A program made the position numbers and the translations under genes. From the NCBI GenBank assembly GCA_902825945.1, contig CADECY010000064.1, forward strand, positions 1 to 33,783: a DNA stretch of 33,783 bases, read 5' to 3'. The stretch is from an uncultured Acidobacteriota bacterium. GTDB taxonomy: Bacteria > Acidobacteriota > Terriglobia > Bryobacterales > Bryobacteraceae. The notes below the pieces were generated by a model, which ran no database searches, was not told the origin of the DNA, and saw only the letters and a program-made list of their open reading frames with translations. Shown one piece after another: positions 25,198 through 33,402 of the stretch. Within the stretch, counting starts at the first letter, position 1. Every line of letters starts with the position of its first letter.

Positions 25198-25941
25198 TCA
25201 GCGTAACCCGGCAGGATCTACCATCAGGTCGTCACCGTGAGTTTCGAGCGAGACCTCGCCGCGCCTGGCCATTTCGAGCAGCGCCAGAAACACGCAGACT
25301 GCCGACAACCGGCCCTGTCCCTCGACAATCTCGACAAACTTCCGCCTTCCCCATCCGTCCGACATCACCCGCTCCCGGTACCAAGCCAAGCGGTCCTCCA
25401 CAGTAACGGCTTCGGCGTCGACCACGAGCTTGGTCCGCGACTTCGCCCGATCCACTGCGAACGACAACGTGTCGATCAAGTCCGCTAGCGAGGCGCGCGG
25501 CTCACCGGCCTTTTGAGCCACGGGCGGATCATCCGCCCAAGTGTTCAAGAACTCACGGATCCCCGGGTTTGACCAAGTGTTCTCCTCGACCTCCATCCGC
25601 GACTTCAGCGACTGCGCGATCTCCTTTGCTCGCATGTGCTCGCGGAGCCGGTCCACCAGCTCCTTGCGCGGATCCGCGGCGCGCGGATTCGCTAGAGCCG
25701 GATCCACCGGAAGCAGCATCCGGCTCTTGATGTGGATGAGCGTCGCCGCCATGTAGATGAACTCGGCGCCGAGATCGATGCGCGCGACTTCGGCCAACTG
25801 CAGGTAGCGTAGGTACTGGCTGGTAACCGCGGCGATCGGAATGTCCTCGAGATTTACCTCGTGCTCGCGGACCAGTGCCAGCAACAGGTCGAGCGGGCCC
25901 TCGAAATCGCCGGCACGGACGGGGAAGGGAAGTTCCGTCAT
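25198..25941 (-). CDS. scpA: segregation and condensation protein A (kleisin)
   Basis: 247 residues, full length for ScpA, the kleisin subunit that bridges SMC heads with ScpB in bacterial condensin, acting on the nucleoid. The family opening FEGPLDLLLALVREHEVNLEDIPIAAVTSQYLRYL (residues 13-47) is textbook, followed by the helical AAEFIYMAATLIHIKSRMLLP-type segment (here GAEFIYMAATLIHIKSRMLL). The C-terminal winged-helix that touches SMC (about 190-247) includes VEIVEGQGRLSAVCVFLALLEMARRGEVSL. ATG 25941 overlaps the upstream gene's stop by 4 bp. ScpB, the usual neighbour, is not in this window. scpA is normally chromosomal, which bears on whether this DNA is a chromosome or a large replicon. 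Confidence 0.93.
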   Translation of the reverse strand: MTELPFPVRAGDFEGPLDLLLALVREHEVNLEDIPIAAVTSQYLRYLQLAEVARIDLGAEFIYMAATLIHIKSRMLLPVDPALANPRAADPRKELVDRLREHMRAKEIAQSLKSRMEVEENTWSNPGIREFLNTWADDPPVAQKAGEPRASLADLIDTLSFAVDRAKSRTKLVVDAEAVTVEDRLAWYRERVMSDGWGRRKFVEIVEGQGRLSAVCVFLALLEMARRGEVSLETHGDDLMVDPAGLR

Positions 25942-26456
25942 ACCGGGTACCGCGCCTCCTCCACCGCCAGCCGGAATCCCTCCGGATCGTCGCGCGCCGT
26001 GCGGGCCACGTCGAGCAGTCTCGCGAGCAGTTCTTCGTGGCTACCGTCGGGAAAGTCCACCACCAGCCGGTTTCGGTAGAGCCGCACCGACTCAGGCAGG
26101 AGTCCCGCGCTCCGTTCGCCAACCTCCGCCGGACTCGGTAGCAGGATCGAGCGTGCCACGGCCTGCTTCTGAATCTCGATCCGCCGGTCGCGCAGTTCGG
26201 TCCGGCGGCGCCGTTCGGCCAGGAACTCAGCGCTCGACTGGACGTCCTCGAGCCGCGCGAGCAGTTTCTGGGGCGTGATCGTGAGCCGGTCGCGCCGTTC
26301 GACGGCCCCAAGGCGGTGCAGCAGGCGGATCGCGTCGCGCCGGCTGAGCCGGAACATCCGCTCGATATCGGGCCGCTCGAGGGTTGGGGCGGGGAAGTCG
26401 CGCAGGGCCAACACGGCCTCGTCCACGTGGTCATACCAGGAAGGTGCGCGCGCCAT
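25938..26456 (-). CDS. putative helix-turn-helix protein upstream of scpA
   Basis: 172 residues from ATG 26456. The N-terminal third reads like a DNA-binding helix-turn-helix: LERPDIERMFRLSRRDAIRLLHRLGAVERRDRLTI (about 26-60). The rest is Arg-rich and helical, with a short beta-like VRLYRNRLVVDFPDGSHEELLARLL segment (about 125-150). It overlaps scpA by 4 bp (ATGA), so the two are translationally coupled. It is not ScpB by its motifs. A longer reading to 26639 lacks a better start; ATG 26456 has only a weak ribosome site. Function unknown, possibly chromosome-related by position. Confidence 0.65.
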   Translation of the reverse strand: MARAPSWYDHVDEAVLALRDFPAPTLERPDIERMFRLSRRDAIRLLHRLGAVERRDRLTITPQKLLARLEDVQSSAEFLAERRRRTELRDRRIEIQKQAVARSILLPSPAEVGERSAGLLPESVRLYRNRLVVDFPDGSHEELLARLLDVARTARDDPEGFRLAVEEARYPV

Positions 26457-26537
26457 ATCGAATGATAACAAGGGACGCGCTCTCAAGCCTGGGATGGTTC
26501 CCTCTGAGAGGAAAGGCATCCGGAAAAGGAGAGGTTC

Positions 26538-26822
26538 ATGCGGAGAATGTCCAAGACACTCGCTCTCATCTCGGGGCTGACTTTGACTCTGACTGGATTG
26601 ATTGCCTTCGTTCCCAATCCACTTGTGGCCCAGGAGCATTGCCGGCCGGTTCGCCCGAATCCCGATGGTTTACGCGGACTGGGAATCGGTCTCTCTCGGC
26701 ACCGCCACCCTTACCGAAGCGCTTCGCATGGCCCAGAGCGTCATCCTATTCGTCGCGCTCTCGGACTGCTGTTCATCGACTTCGGCATGATGAACACGAC
26801 GCGAAAACAACTGCTCCACTGA
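26538..26822 (+). CDS. small putative secreted protein, possibly frameshifted
   Basis: 94 residues with a good Shine-Dalgarno (AGGAG at 26527-26531, then GAGAGG) before ATG 26538 and a clear signal peptide, MRRMSKTLALISGLTLTLTG then LIAFVPNPLVAQ. The mature part becomes Arg/His/Pro-rich and unlike an ordinary protein. Another frame over the same bases reads more naturally (IPMVYADWESVSLGTATL). The start is convincing; the body may be a frameshifted remnant. No family recognised. Confidence 0.45.
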   Translation: MRRMSKTLALISGLTLTLTGLIAFVPNPLVAQEHCRPVRPNPDGLRGLGIGLSRHRHPYRSASHGPERHPIRRALGLLFIDFGMMNTTRKQLLH

Positions 26823-26854
26823 GCCGCCTTGTGGTCGAGTATGCTGATAGGTCG

Positions 26855-28201
26855 ATGTCATCGATCGATCGCCGTCAGCTTCTCGCCGCCGCCGCGTCCG
26901 CCGGGTTCGCGCAAACGCCGGCGAAACCGAACATCCTGATCATCCTCGCCGACGACCTCGGCTACGGAGATCTGTCGAGCTACGGAGCGACGGACCTTCG
27001 CACCCCGAACATCGACACGATTGGCCGGGCTGGTGTCCGATTCACCAACTTCTATTCGAACTGCCCGGTCTGCTCGCCGACACGGGCGTCGCTGCTGTCC
27101 GGCCTGTACCCGGACCGCGCGGGGGTTCCCGGAGTCATCCGTACCGAGCCGAAAAATAGCTGGGGCTACCTTTCTCCACGCGCCACGCTCGCTCCGATTC
27201 GACTCCGTTCCGCCGGTTATCACTCGGGCATTGTCGGCAAGTGGCACCTCGGACTCGAATCGCCGAACACGCCGATCGAGCGCGGGTTCGACTCGTTCCA
27301 CGGCTTCCTGGGCGACATGATGGACAGCTACACGGCGCACTTGCGCCACGGCCGGAACTACATGCGCCGAGATCGCGAGGTGATCCAACCGGAGGGCCAC
27401 GCGACCGATCTGTTTCGCGACTGGTCGGTTGACTACCTCAACGCACGTAAGCGAGACGGCAAGCCGTTTTTCCTCTACCTCCCCTTCAACGCGCCGCACA
27501 CGCCGATCGACGCGCTGCCGGAGCGCGTCGAGGCAGTCAAGAAGCGGCAGTCCGGTATCACCGAGAAGCGCGCCAAGCTCGTGGCGTTGATCGAACACAT
27601 GGATGACGCGGTGGGCAGTGTGATGTCGGCGCTTCGGGCGAATGGACAGGATCGCAACACGCTCATTGTGTTCACGAGCGACAATGGCGGACACCTCGAA
27701 TCGGGCGGCACGGTGGGAAACCTCCACGGTGGCAAGCAAGACATGTACGAAGGCGGAATTCGGGTTCCGTTTCTGGCGTCGTGGCCCGGCCGGATCGCGC
27801 CCGGGACCGAGTCCGCCGAGACTGGTATGTCGATGGATCTTTGCGCGACTGCCTGTGCCGCCGCTGGAGTCCAGCCGCCGGATGGGATCGATGGCCGTTC
27901 GCTGCTGCCGGTGCTGACGGGCAGGGAAGGGAGGTTGCCCCCACGCGACATGATCTGGGTTCGGCGCGAGGGCGGAGTGCGTTACGAAGGCCGCGACTAC
28001 TACGCGATCCGGCGCGGTGACTGGAAGCTGCTGCAGAACACGCCGTTCGAGCCGTACCGGCTGTTCAACCTCGCCGCCGATCCGCTCGAGAACCAGGATC
28101 GGGCGAAAGACGAACCGAAGATCTATCGTGAATTGAAGGCTGCGCTTGCGGTACATGTCCAGCGAGCGGGCAGCGTGCCGTGGCAAAGACCGGCGATGTA
28201 G
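26855..28201 (+). CDS. type I sulfatase (arylsulfatase family), Tat-like signal
   Basis: 448 residues. Hydrolyses sulfate esters using a formylglycine made from Cys. The maturation motif is CSPTR with C73, in CPVCSPTRASLLSG. Metal and active-site motifs: ADDLGYGD (D33, D34), GKWHLG (K129, H131) and SDNGG (D276, N277). The short N-terminus MSSIDRRQLLAAAASAGFAQ has a paired Arg and resembles a Tat signal, so folding and maturation before export are likely. Open codons extend far upstream, but they cross the small ORF and the scpA-side gap, so ATG 26855 was chosen. The order of motifs resembles N-acetylgalactosamine-6-sulfatase-like enzymes; substrate is not determined. An octamer array lies directly after the stop. 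Confidence 0.92.
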   Translation: MSSIDRRQLLAAAASAGFAQTPAKPNILIILADDLGYGDLSSYGATDLRTPNIDTIGRAGVRFTNFYSNCPVCSPTRASLLSGLYPDRAGVPGVIRTEPKNSWGYLSPRATLAPIRLRSAGYHSGIVGKWHLGLESPNTPIERGFDSFHGFLGDMMDSYTAHLRHGRNYMRRDREVIQPEGHATDLFRDWSVDYLNARKRDGKPFFLYLPFNAPHTPIDALPERVEAVKKRQSGITEKRAKLVALIEHMDDAVGSVMSALRANGQDRNTLIVFTSDNGGHLESGGTVGNLHGGKQDMYEGGIRVPFLASWPGRIAPGTESAETGMSMDLCATACAAAGVQPPDGIDGRSLLPVLTGREGRLPPRDMIWVRREGGVRYEGRDYYAIRRGDWKLLQNTPFEPYRLFNLAADPLENQDRAKDEPKIYRELKAALAVHVQRAGSVPWQRPAM

Positions 28202-28233
28202 CTACCTGCCTACTCGGCTACTCGAGTAGTCTT
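28202..28233 (+). repeat. octamer array E, distal copy after the sulfatase
   Basis: Four units in register start one base after the sulfatase stop: CTACCTGC, CTACTCGG, CTACTCGA, GTAGTCTT. A further partial run CTACGCGA/GTGGCCTT is at 28442-28457. This is 3.4 kb beyond the last unit of the main field, on the other side of scpA. Confidence 0.75.
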
Positions 28234-28890
28234 CTGGCCGAATGCTGCACCGATTCAGGAAATGGCTGCCTCGAACGATCCTTCGTATCAAATACGGTCC
28301 AGCTTCTCAAAGGTTCCCGTATTCGCAGGCCCGGTCTACCGAGCCAGATCGGGCTTGGGCATAATGGAGGCGGGTGAGCACAGCCACAGTGTGCGAGCGA
28401 CTCCCGGCCGGTGGAATGCGCCGCTCGGACTCCACCGGAGCCTACGCGAGTGGCCTTCCGAACCAGCGCACCGGCTCCGGAATCGAACTGCACCGCACCC
28501 GCGCGCTTTCTCGAGCGCAGCCCGGCGAAGTGACTGTCTTGAACGAGCCTTCGTGTGAAATACGGTCGCACCTCTCGGAGGTACGAGTAGCTGGAACCGG
28601 TTCAACGAGCAGATCCGCGCATCACACCTGGGTCTTCCCTCAATCCGTTTCTGGGCTGTGGCGGCAAAGTAGAGATGCCCCGCGCGCCAAGAGGCTGATC
28701 GCATGGACTGCGCTTTTGTCCGATGTGTGATGTCACCTCGATGCGCCGCCTCCCGTTGGCGAGGGATAGGGATTCGACCGGTGGGAATACGGAGGGGTCA
28801 AAATACAAGGTTCCGCGAGCGGCGAACGTGCGTTTTGCAAGTCTGGAAGAGGGACATTTCCATTTTGCCTTGACTTGCCCCACTGACGCA
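28234..28890. other. non-coding stretch before second TonB receptor
   Basis: No convincing gene; the open frames show no domain or signal. It contains a ~50-bp direct repeat (28267-28319 and 28535-28585), an 8-bp inverted repeat CCGGTGGA/TCCACCGG around 28410-28440, and -35-like TTGACT at 28869-28874, the most likely start of the receptor's promoter region. Confidence 0.5.
28267..28585 (+). repeat. pair of ~50-bp imperfect direct repeats
   Basis: Copy 1 at 28267-28319 and copy 2 at 28535-28585 share a TGYCTYGAACGANCCTTCGT core followed by AAATACGGTC and a CTCNNAGGT-type end. They are 268 bp apart in non-coding DNA. They could be regulatory sites or footprints of a small mobile repeat. Confidence 0.6.
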
Positions 28891-28893
28891 GTT

Positions 28894-28920
28894 CTGATAC
28901 GTTGACAGACACCGTATCAG
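28894..28920. promoter_or_regulatory. perfect 8-bp dyad, operator candidate
   Basis: CTGATACG at 28894-28901 and CGTATCAG at 28913-28920 form a perfect inverted repeat with an 11-bp spacer, ending 14 bp before the receptor's TTG start and touching its ribosome site. It fits a dimeric repressor operator, or less likely an mRNA hairpin masking the ribosome site. Confidence 0.6.
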
Positions 28921-28934
28921 GAAGGAAGTCTCAC

Positions 28935-31900
28935 TTGAAAAACGTCCATGTAGCGATGCTGGCCTTGTTGGCCACGAGAACGATGTTTTCGCAGGCGACT
29001 CTGGGAAGCGCGGCGGTCAGCGGCACGGTCCGGGACGCATCTGGCTCGGTCATTGCGGGCGCCCGGGTCGTCCTGGTGGAAACGGCGAGAAACCTCGAGC
29101 GGACCACTGACACCAACGACTCGGGCTTGTTCCTTTTCCCCACCGTGCCGTCGGGATCGTTCGACGTGCGTGTCACCAAGTCCGGATTCAAGGGCGGGAC
29201 GCTGCGCGGGGTTGCCGTGGAAGTAGGCCAGCGCGCGGTGCTTGATGTGACGCTCGAACTCGGCGAGGTCTCGACGGTCGTCGATGTCAGCGCAGGTGGG
29301 ATCACCAAGCTCGAAACTGAGTCGAACACGATCGGCACGGTGGTCGACTCAGCCCGCGTCGAGGAGCTTCCGCTCAACGGACGCAACTTCCTGCAACTGG
29401 CCCTGCTGGCGGCCGGATCGAATGAAACGCCGGGGCGCGCCAACGCCGCGTCCCAAACCGGCCACGGCAACCGTACGATTTCGATCGCCGGGAATCAGGG
29501 CATTCACACGGGATACTTGGTGAACGGCATCGTCGCGCGCGGCACCCGCTCCGCCGAGCTCACGCTGAATCTCTCGGTGGCGAGTATCGATCAATTCAAG
29601 GTGCAGCAATCCTTCTTCATGCCCGACCAGGGTCCTAACCCCGGTCTGGTGAACGTGACCACGAAAGGCGGAGGCAACGCCTTCCACGGACAGGCGTTTG
29701 AATTCGTCCGCAATGAGATCTTCGACGCGCGCAGCTTCTTCGCGCCCGGACCCGAAAAGCTGCATCGCAACCAGTTCGGCGCCGCGCTCGGCGGGCCCAT
29801 CAAAAAGGACCGCGTCTGGTTCTACGGCAACTTCGAGATTCAGCGCGACATCACCGCCTTCTCGGCCAGGGCCTACACACCGTCGCAGGCAATGTTCGGC
29901 GGCGATCTTCGGGAGGTACTGCCGCGCCCCATCCACGATCCGCAGACATTTTCCGCGGAGACCGGCACACGCACTCCATTCGCAGGGAACATCATTCCCG
30001 CGACTCGCATCAACTCGGTCTCGAAGAATCTCCTGAAGTACTACCTTCCCGGGAGCAGCTTGGCGCAGCGCCCCCAGAACCTGTCGCTCAATCCGCGGAA
30101 TACCGCGGATGAGGATCAGTGGGGAATCCGCGTGGATGCATCGCTTACTTCGAAGCAGAACCTGTATGGACAATTCCTCACCGTCGATTCACCGCTCGTG
30201 AACGCGGGCCTGTTCCCACTCACCGGTGCCTTCTACCCCAACGAGACGCAGATCGCGATGATGCAGCATACCTATGCGCTGCGACCGAATCTCGTCAGCA
30301 CGGTTCGCGCGGGATTCGCGCGCAGTTTGGCCTTTTTCAGCAACGAAGGCAAGAACGTTGGCTCCGTGTTGAAGGAGGTGGGCGTCACGAACACGCTCGA
30401 CGACCGGGGCATCACGGCGATCAATCTGCAGGAGTATGCGGGCTTCGGGCGCGCCAACGGCGACCTCGGTAACATCGACAACGTCTATCAGTTGGACCAG
30501 GGGACCAACTGGGTCAAGGGCCGGCACAACTTCCAGTTTGGCGTGGGCATGCGCTATTACCGGACTTGGCAGCAGAACGCGAACGCCGCCGCGTTGGGAA
30601 CGCTCGGCTACCAGCGGTCGTTCACCGCGCAGCTCCAACGCGATGCGCAGGGCCGCTATTCCACGGTCGCCAATACGGGCGACGCCTTCGCCGATTTCCT
30701 GCTCGGAATACATACGACCGGATCCATGCGGGGGCTCCCGCTCATTCCCTATCGATTCACGCAGGTGACGCCCTACTTACAGGACACCTGGAAAGTGACG
30801 CCCGGCCTGACGGTCAACTGGGGCATTTCGTGGTTCAAAGCCACGGTTCCGAATCCGCAGAAGTGGGCGCGCGACATGGTCCACGGGTTCGACTATTCCA
30901 CCGGCCTGTTGAAGTACGCGGCCCTCGGCGAAATCTCGCCGCAGGTGCTCGAACCCGACAACAACAACTTCACGCCGCGTCTCGGCTTCGCCTGGAAACC
31001 CAAATTCCTCCGCGATACCGTGATCCGCGCTGGCGCTGGAATCTACTACGGAGATCAGGCGCTCGGGATTCTGCAGTGGGCGATGGTGGCTCCGCCGATA
31101 TCGGACGCGATCGACATCAACAACCCGGTGACGAATCCGAATCCCACCTATTTTCTGGGAGTGAACACGTTCCCCGCTATCCCGCGGCGCCCGCTTGACG
31201 GGAACTACGCGGCCACCGTTCAGAATGCCGCGCCTTTCCTGTTCAATGACAAGTCCCGCAGTCCGTACATGCAGCAGTGGAACTTCTCGATCCAGCATTC
31301 GCTGCGCGGCGGCGATGTGCTCGAGTTGGTCTACATGGGCAACGGCAACCACAATCTGCAAAGCCGTTACGATGTCAACCAGTGCAAGCTCGCCGAGGAT
31401 CTGCGATGCGACAATTCCACGCGTCAGTATTCCCGCTATACCAGCCTGCTCAAGATGGACTTTCCGGCCAATGCGACCTATCACGCGGCGATCGCCAAGT
31501 ATGACCGCCGCTTCTCGGGCGGGCTCGCGTTTCGCTTCGAATACACCTTGGCCAAGGCATTGTCCGACATCGCCGAGGGCGAAGCGCAATTCGCCTTTTG
31601 CCGCCGCTGTGAGAAAGGGCCCACCTCGTTCGACGTGCGCCACCGCGGCGTGATCAGCGCGATCTACGAATTGCCTTTCGGCAAGGGCCGCCGCTTCGGA
31701 GGGTCGCTTCCGAAGGCCGCCGGCCTTGCTCTCGGTGGCTGGACCGCCACCGGAATCGCGACGTTCCAAACCGGCGTCGCATTCCCGATCACGTCGCCGA
31801 ATCAAACCGGCAGCGTCTTCTCCGACGCGCGCCCCAACCGCCTTTGCGACGGCCGCGATGATTCGCTTTCGAGCAACCTGCGCAACAATGGCTTCCGCCA

Positions 31901-32183
31901 GTTCCGGGCCGACTGTTTCTCGGTTCCCCGCAGCGGCTTCTTCGGCAACACCGGTCGCAATCCCCTCAATGCGCCGGGTATCAACAATTTCGACCTTGGA
32001 ATCCACAAGCAGTTCCCGATCCTGGAGGCGGTGAAGTTCCAATTCCGGCTCGAGATGTTCAACGCGTTCAACCATGCGCAATTCGGGCAGCCGGTAGCTC
32101 TCTCGAGTTCGCCGGCTTTCGGAGTGGTCACCGGCACTCGCGCGCCGAGGTTGATTCAGTTGGGCGGAAAGCTGTTGTTCTAG
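28935..32183 (+). CDS. TonB-dependent receptor, Oar/carboxypeptidase-regulatory type
   Basis: About 1082 residues from TTG 28935, chosen because GGAAGGAAG at 28920-28928 sits 6 nt upstream and the reading gives a short signal peptide (MKNVHVAMLALLATRTMFSQ). The carboxypeptidase-regulatory-like domain follows (about 27-110: VSGTVRDASGSVIAGARVVL, SGLFLFPTVPSGSFDVRV). Then come the plug-like region with LPLNGRNFLQLALLAAG (about 145-165) and GLVNVTTKGGGNAFHG, and a long beta-barrel ending LGGKLLF with terminal Phe. It imports an unknown substrate across the outer membrane with TonB energy. It lies between a sulfatase and an acyltransferase on the same strand, so a sulfated-glycan link is possible. 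A perfect dyad precedes the start and suggests repression. Confidence 0.93.
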   Translation: MKNVHVAMLALLATRTMFSQATLGSAAVSGTVRDASGSVIAGARVVLVETARNLERTTDTNDSGLFLFPTVPSGSFDVRVTKSGFKGGTLRGVAVEVGQRAVLDVTLELGEVSTVVDVSAGGITKLETESNTIGTVVDSARVEELPLNGRNFLQLALLAAGSNETPGRANAASQTGHGNRTISIAGNQGIHTGYLVNGIVARGTRSAELTLNLSVASIDQFKVQQSFFMPDQGPNPGLVNVTTKGGGNAFHGQAFEFVRNEIFDARSFFAPGPEKLHRNQFGAALGGPIKKDRVWFYGNFEIQRDITAFSARAYTPSQAMFGGDLREVLPRPIHDPQTFSAETGTRTPFAGNIIPATRINSVSKNLLKYYLPGSSLAQRPQNLSLNPRNTADEDQWGIRVDASLTSKQNLYGQFLTVDSPLVNAGLFPLTGAFYPNETQIAMMQHTYALRPNLVSTVRAGFARSLAFFSNEGKNVGSVLKEVGVTNTLDDRGITAINLQEYAGFGRANGDLGNIDNVYQLDQGTNWVKGRHNFQFGVGMRYYRTWQQNANAAALGTLGYQRSFTAQLQRDAQGRYSTVANTGDAFADFLLGIHTTGSMRGLPLIPYRFTQVTPYLQDTWKVTPGLTVNWGISWFKATVPNPQKWARDMVHGFDYSTGLLKYAALGEISPQVLEPDNNNFTPRLGFAWKPKFLRDTVIRAGAGIYYGDQALGILQWAMVAPPISDAIDINNPVTNPNPTYFLGVNTFPAIPRRPLDGNYAATVQNAAPFLFNDKSRSPYMQQWNFSIQHSLRGGDVLELVYMGNGNHNLQSRYDVNQCKLAEDLRCDNSTRQYSRYTSLLKMDFPANATYHAAIAKYDRRFSGGLAFRFEYTLAKALSDIAEGEAQFAFCRRCEKGPTSFDVRHRGVISAIYELPFGKGRRFGGSLPKAAGLALGGWTATGIATFQTGVAFPITSPNQTGSVFSDARPNRLCDGRDDSLSSNLRNNGFRQFRADCFSVPRSGFFGNTGRNPLNAPGINNFDLGIHKQFPILEAVKFQFRLEMFNAFNHAQFGQPVALSSSPAFGVVTGTRAPRLIQLGGKLLF

Positions 32184-32217
32184 GGGCCGGTGGGGTGTGA
32201 TAAGATCGCGGGCGGCC

Positions 32218-33402
32218 ATGGGTAATCACGACGCAACGGCAATCGCGGACACTCCGGCCGCCTCGACATCCGGTCAGCCGGCGGCGCAAGCCGTGGCTCC
32301 CGTCAAGGAGCGTTTGCAGTCGCTCGATGTCTTCCGCGGCTTCACGCTGCTCGGAATGGTGCTGGTGAACAGCCACCCGGGTCCGATCCTTCCCGGTCTC
32401 GGTCACGCGAGCTGGAACGGCTGGGGTTTCGCGGACCTCATCTTTCCGTTCTTCGTCTTCATCGTGGGCGTGGCGATGCCCTATTCGTTCGCGGCGAAGC
32501 TCGAACGTGGTGACACCGGCTCGAAGACGCTGCTCCAGGTGTTGCGCCGCTGTGTGCTCCTGTTCGCGGTGGGCGTCTTTCTCAATGGCTATCCGAGTTT
32601 CGATTGGCCCACGCTCCGCGTCATGAACGTGTTGCAGCGGATCGCCATCTGCTACTTCCTCGCTACGATCCTCTACGTCTATCTGCGGCTTTCCGTGAGG
32701 ACGATTGTCTCGCTCTGCGGTGCCATACTCGTGGGCTACTACATCCTAATGATATTCGTGCCGGTGCCCGGTCACGGTGCGGGTGTTCTCGAGCCGGTGG
32801 GGAACTGGGGCAACTACATCGACCGGTTGGTGATGCCGAACCGGCTGGGGCGCAAGACGTGGGAGAGCAAGAGTCTGCTCGGCTGCCTGCCCGCGCTGGT
32901 GACGATGCTGATGGGCCTGCTGAGCGGAATCTATCTGCGGACCGCCGCGCCCGCGTTCGAAAAGCTCACCAACCTGTTTTTCTACGGTGCGGCGGCGATG
33001 GCCGCCGGAATCATCTGGAGCGGGTGGTTCCCAATCAACCAGCATCTCTGGACCAGTTCGCTCGTGCTCTTCATGGGCGGTGTCGCGCTGACGGGTTTGG
33101 CTGCGTGCTACTACATCGTGGACGTGAAGAAGGTCACATGGTGGACTCCGCCGTTTCTCGTCTACGGCGTCAACTCCGTCGCGGTCTGGATCTTCTCGCA
33201 GTTGAGCATGAAGACGCTGACGGCGATGGAGACTGCCGGCGCCGATGGATCGGCGGTGAGTCTTTGGAAGGCGGGCGGGGAAGCGCTGGCCACGCATCTG
33301 GGTCCGATGGGCGGATCATTGGCGTTCGCGGTGTTGTTCAACGTGTTCTGGTTGGGAATGATGAGCATTCTCTACTGGCGGCGGATCTACATCAAGTTCT
33401 GA
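32218..33402 (+). CDS. membrane acyltransferase, HGSNAT/NagX-like (DUF5009)
   Basis: 394 residues. After a polar tail (1-34) comes the family signature SLDVFRGFTLLGMVLVNS then GHASWNGWGFADLIFPFFVFIVGVAM. His63 in GHASWNG aligns with the catalytic His of human heparan-alpha-glucosaminide N-acetyltransferase (H269). About nine to ten membrane spans follow, with ILYWRRIYIKF at the end. The family moves acetyl groups from cytoplasmic acetyl-CoA to a sugar on the other side of the membrane. ATG 32218 was chosen over the in-frame GTG at 32197. It lies 34 bp after the receptor gene, so cotranscription is plausible. Confidence 0.88.
   Translation: MGNHDATAIADTPAASTSGQPAAQAVAPVKERLQSLDVFRGFTLLGMVLVNSHPGPILPGLGHASWNGWGFADLIFPFFVFIVGVAMPYSFAAKLERGDTGSKTLLQVLRRCVLLFAVGVFLNGYPSFDWPTLRVMNVLQRIAICYFLATILYVYLRLSVRTIVSLCGAILVGYYILMIFVPVPGHGAGVLEPVGNWGNYIDRLVMPNRLGRKTWESKSLLGCLPALVTMLMGLLSGIYLRTAAPAFEKLTNLFFYGAAAMAAGIIWSGWFPINQHLWTSSLVLFMGGVALTGLAACYYIVDVKKVTWWTPPFLVYGVNSVAVWIFSQLSMKTLTAMETAGADGSAVSLWKAGGEALATHLGPMGGSLAFAVLFNVFWLGMMSILYWRRIYIKF

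Noticed and set aside
26384..26854. N-terminal extension of the sulfatase frame
   Set aside because: No stop by chance, but the extension crosses another gene's ribosome site and lacks protein-like sequence; the Tat-like start at 26855 fits the family.
30777..32219. 480-codon minus-strand ORF
   Set aside because: Antisense shadow of the second TonB receptor.
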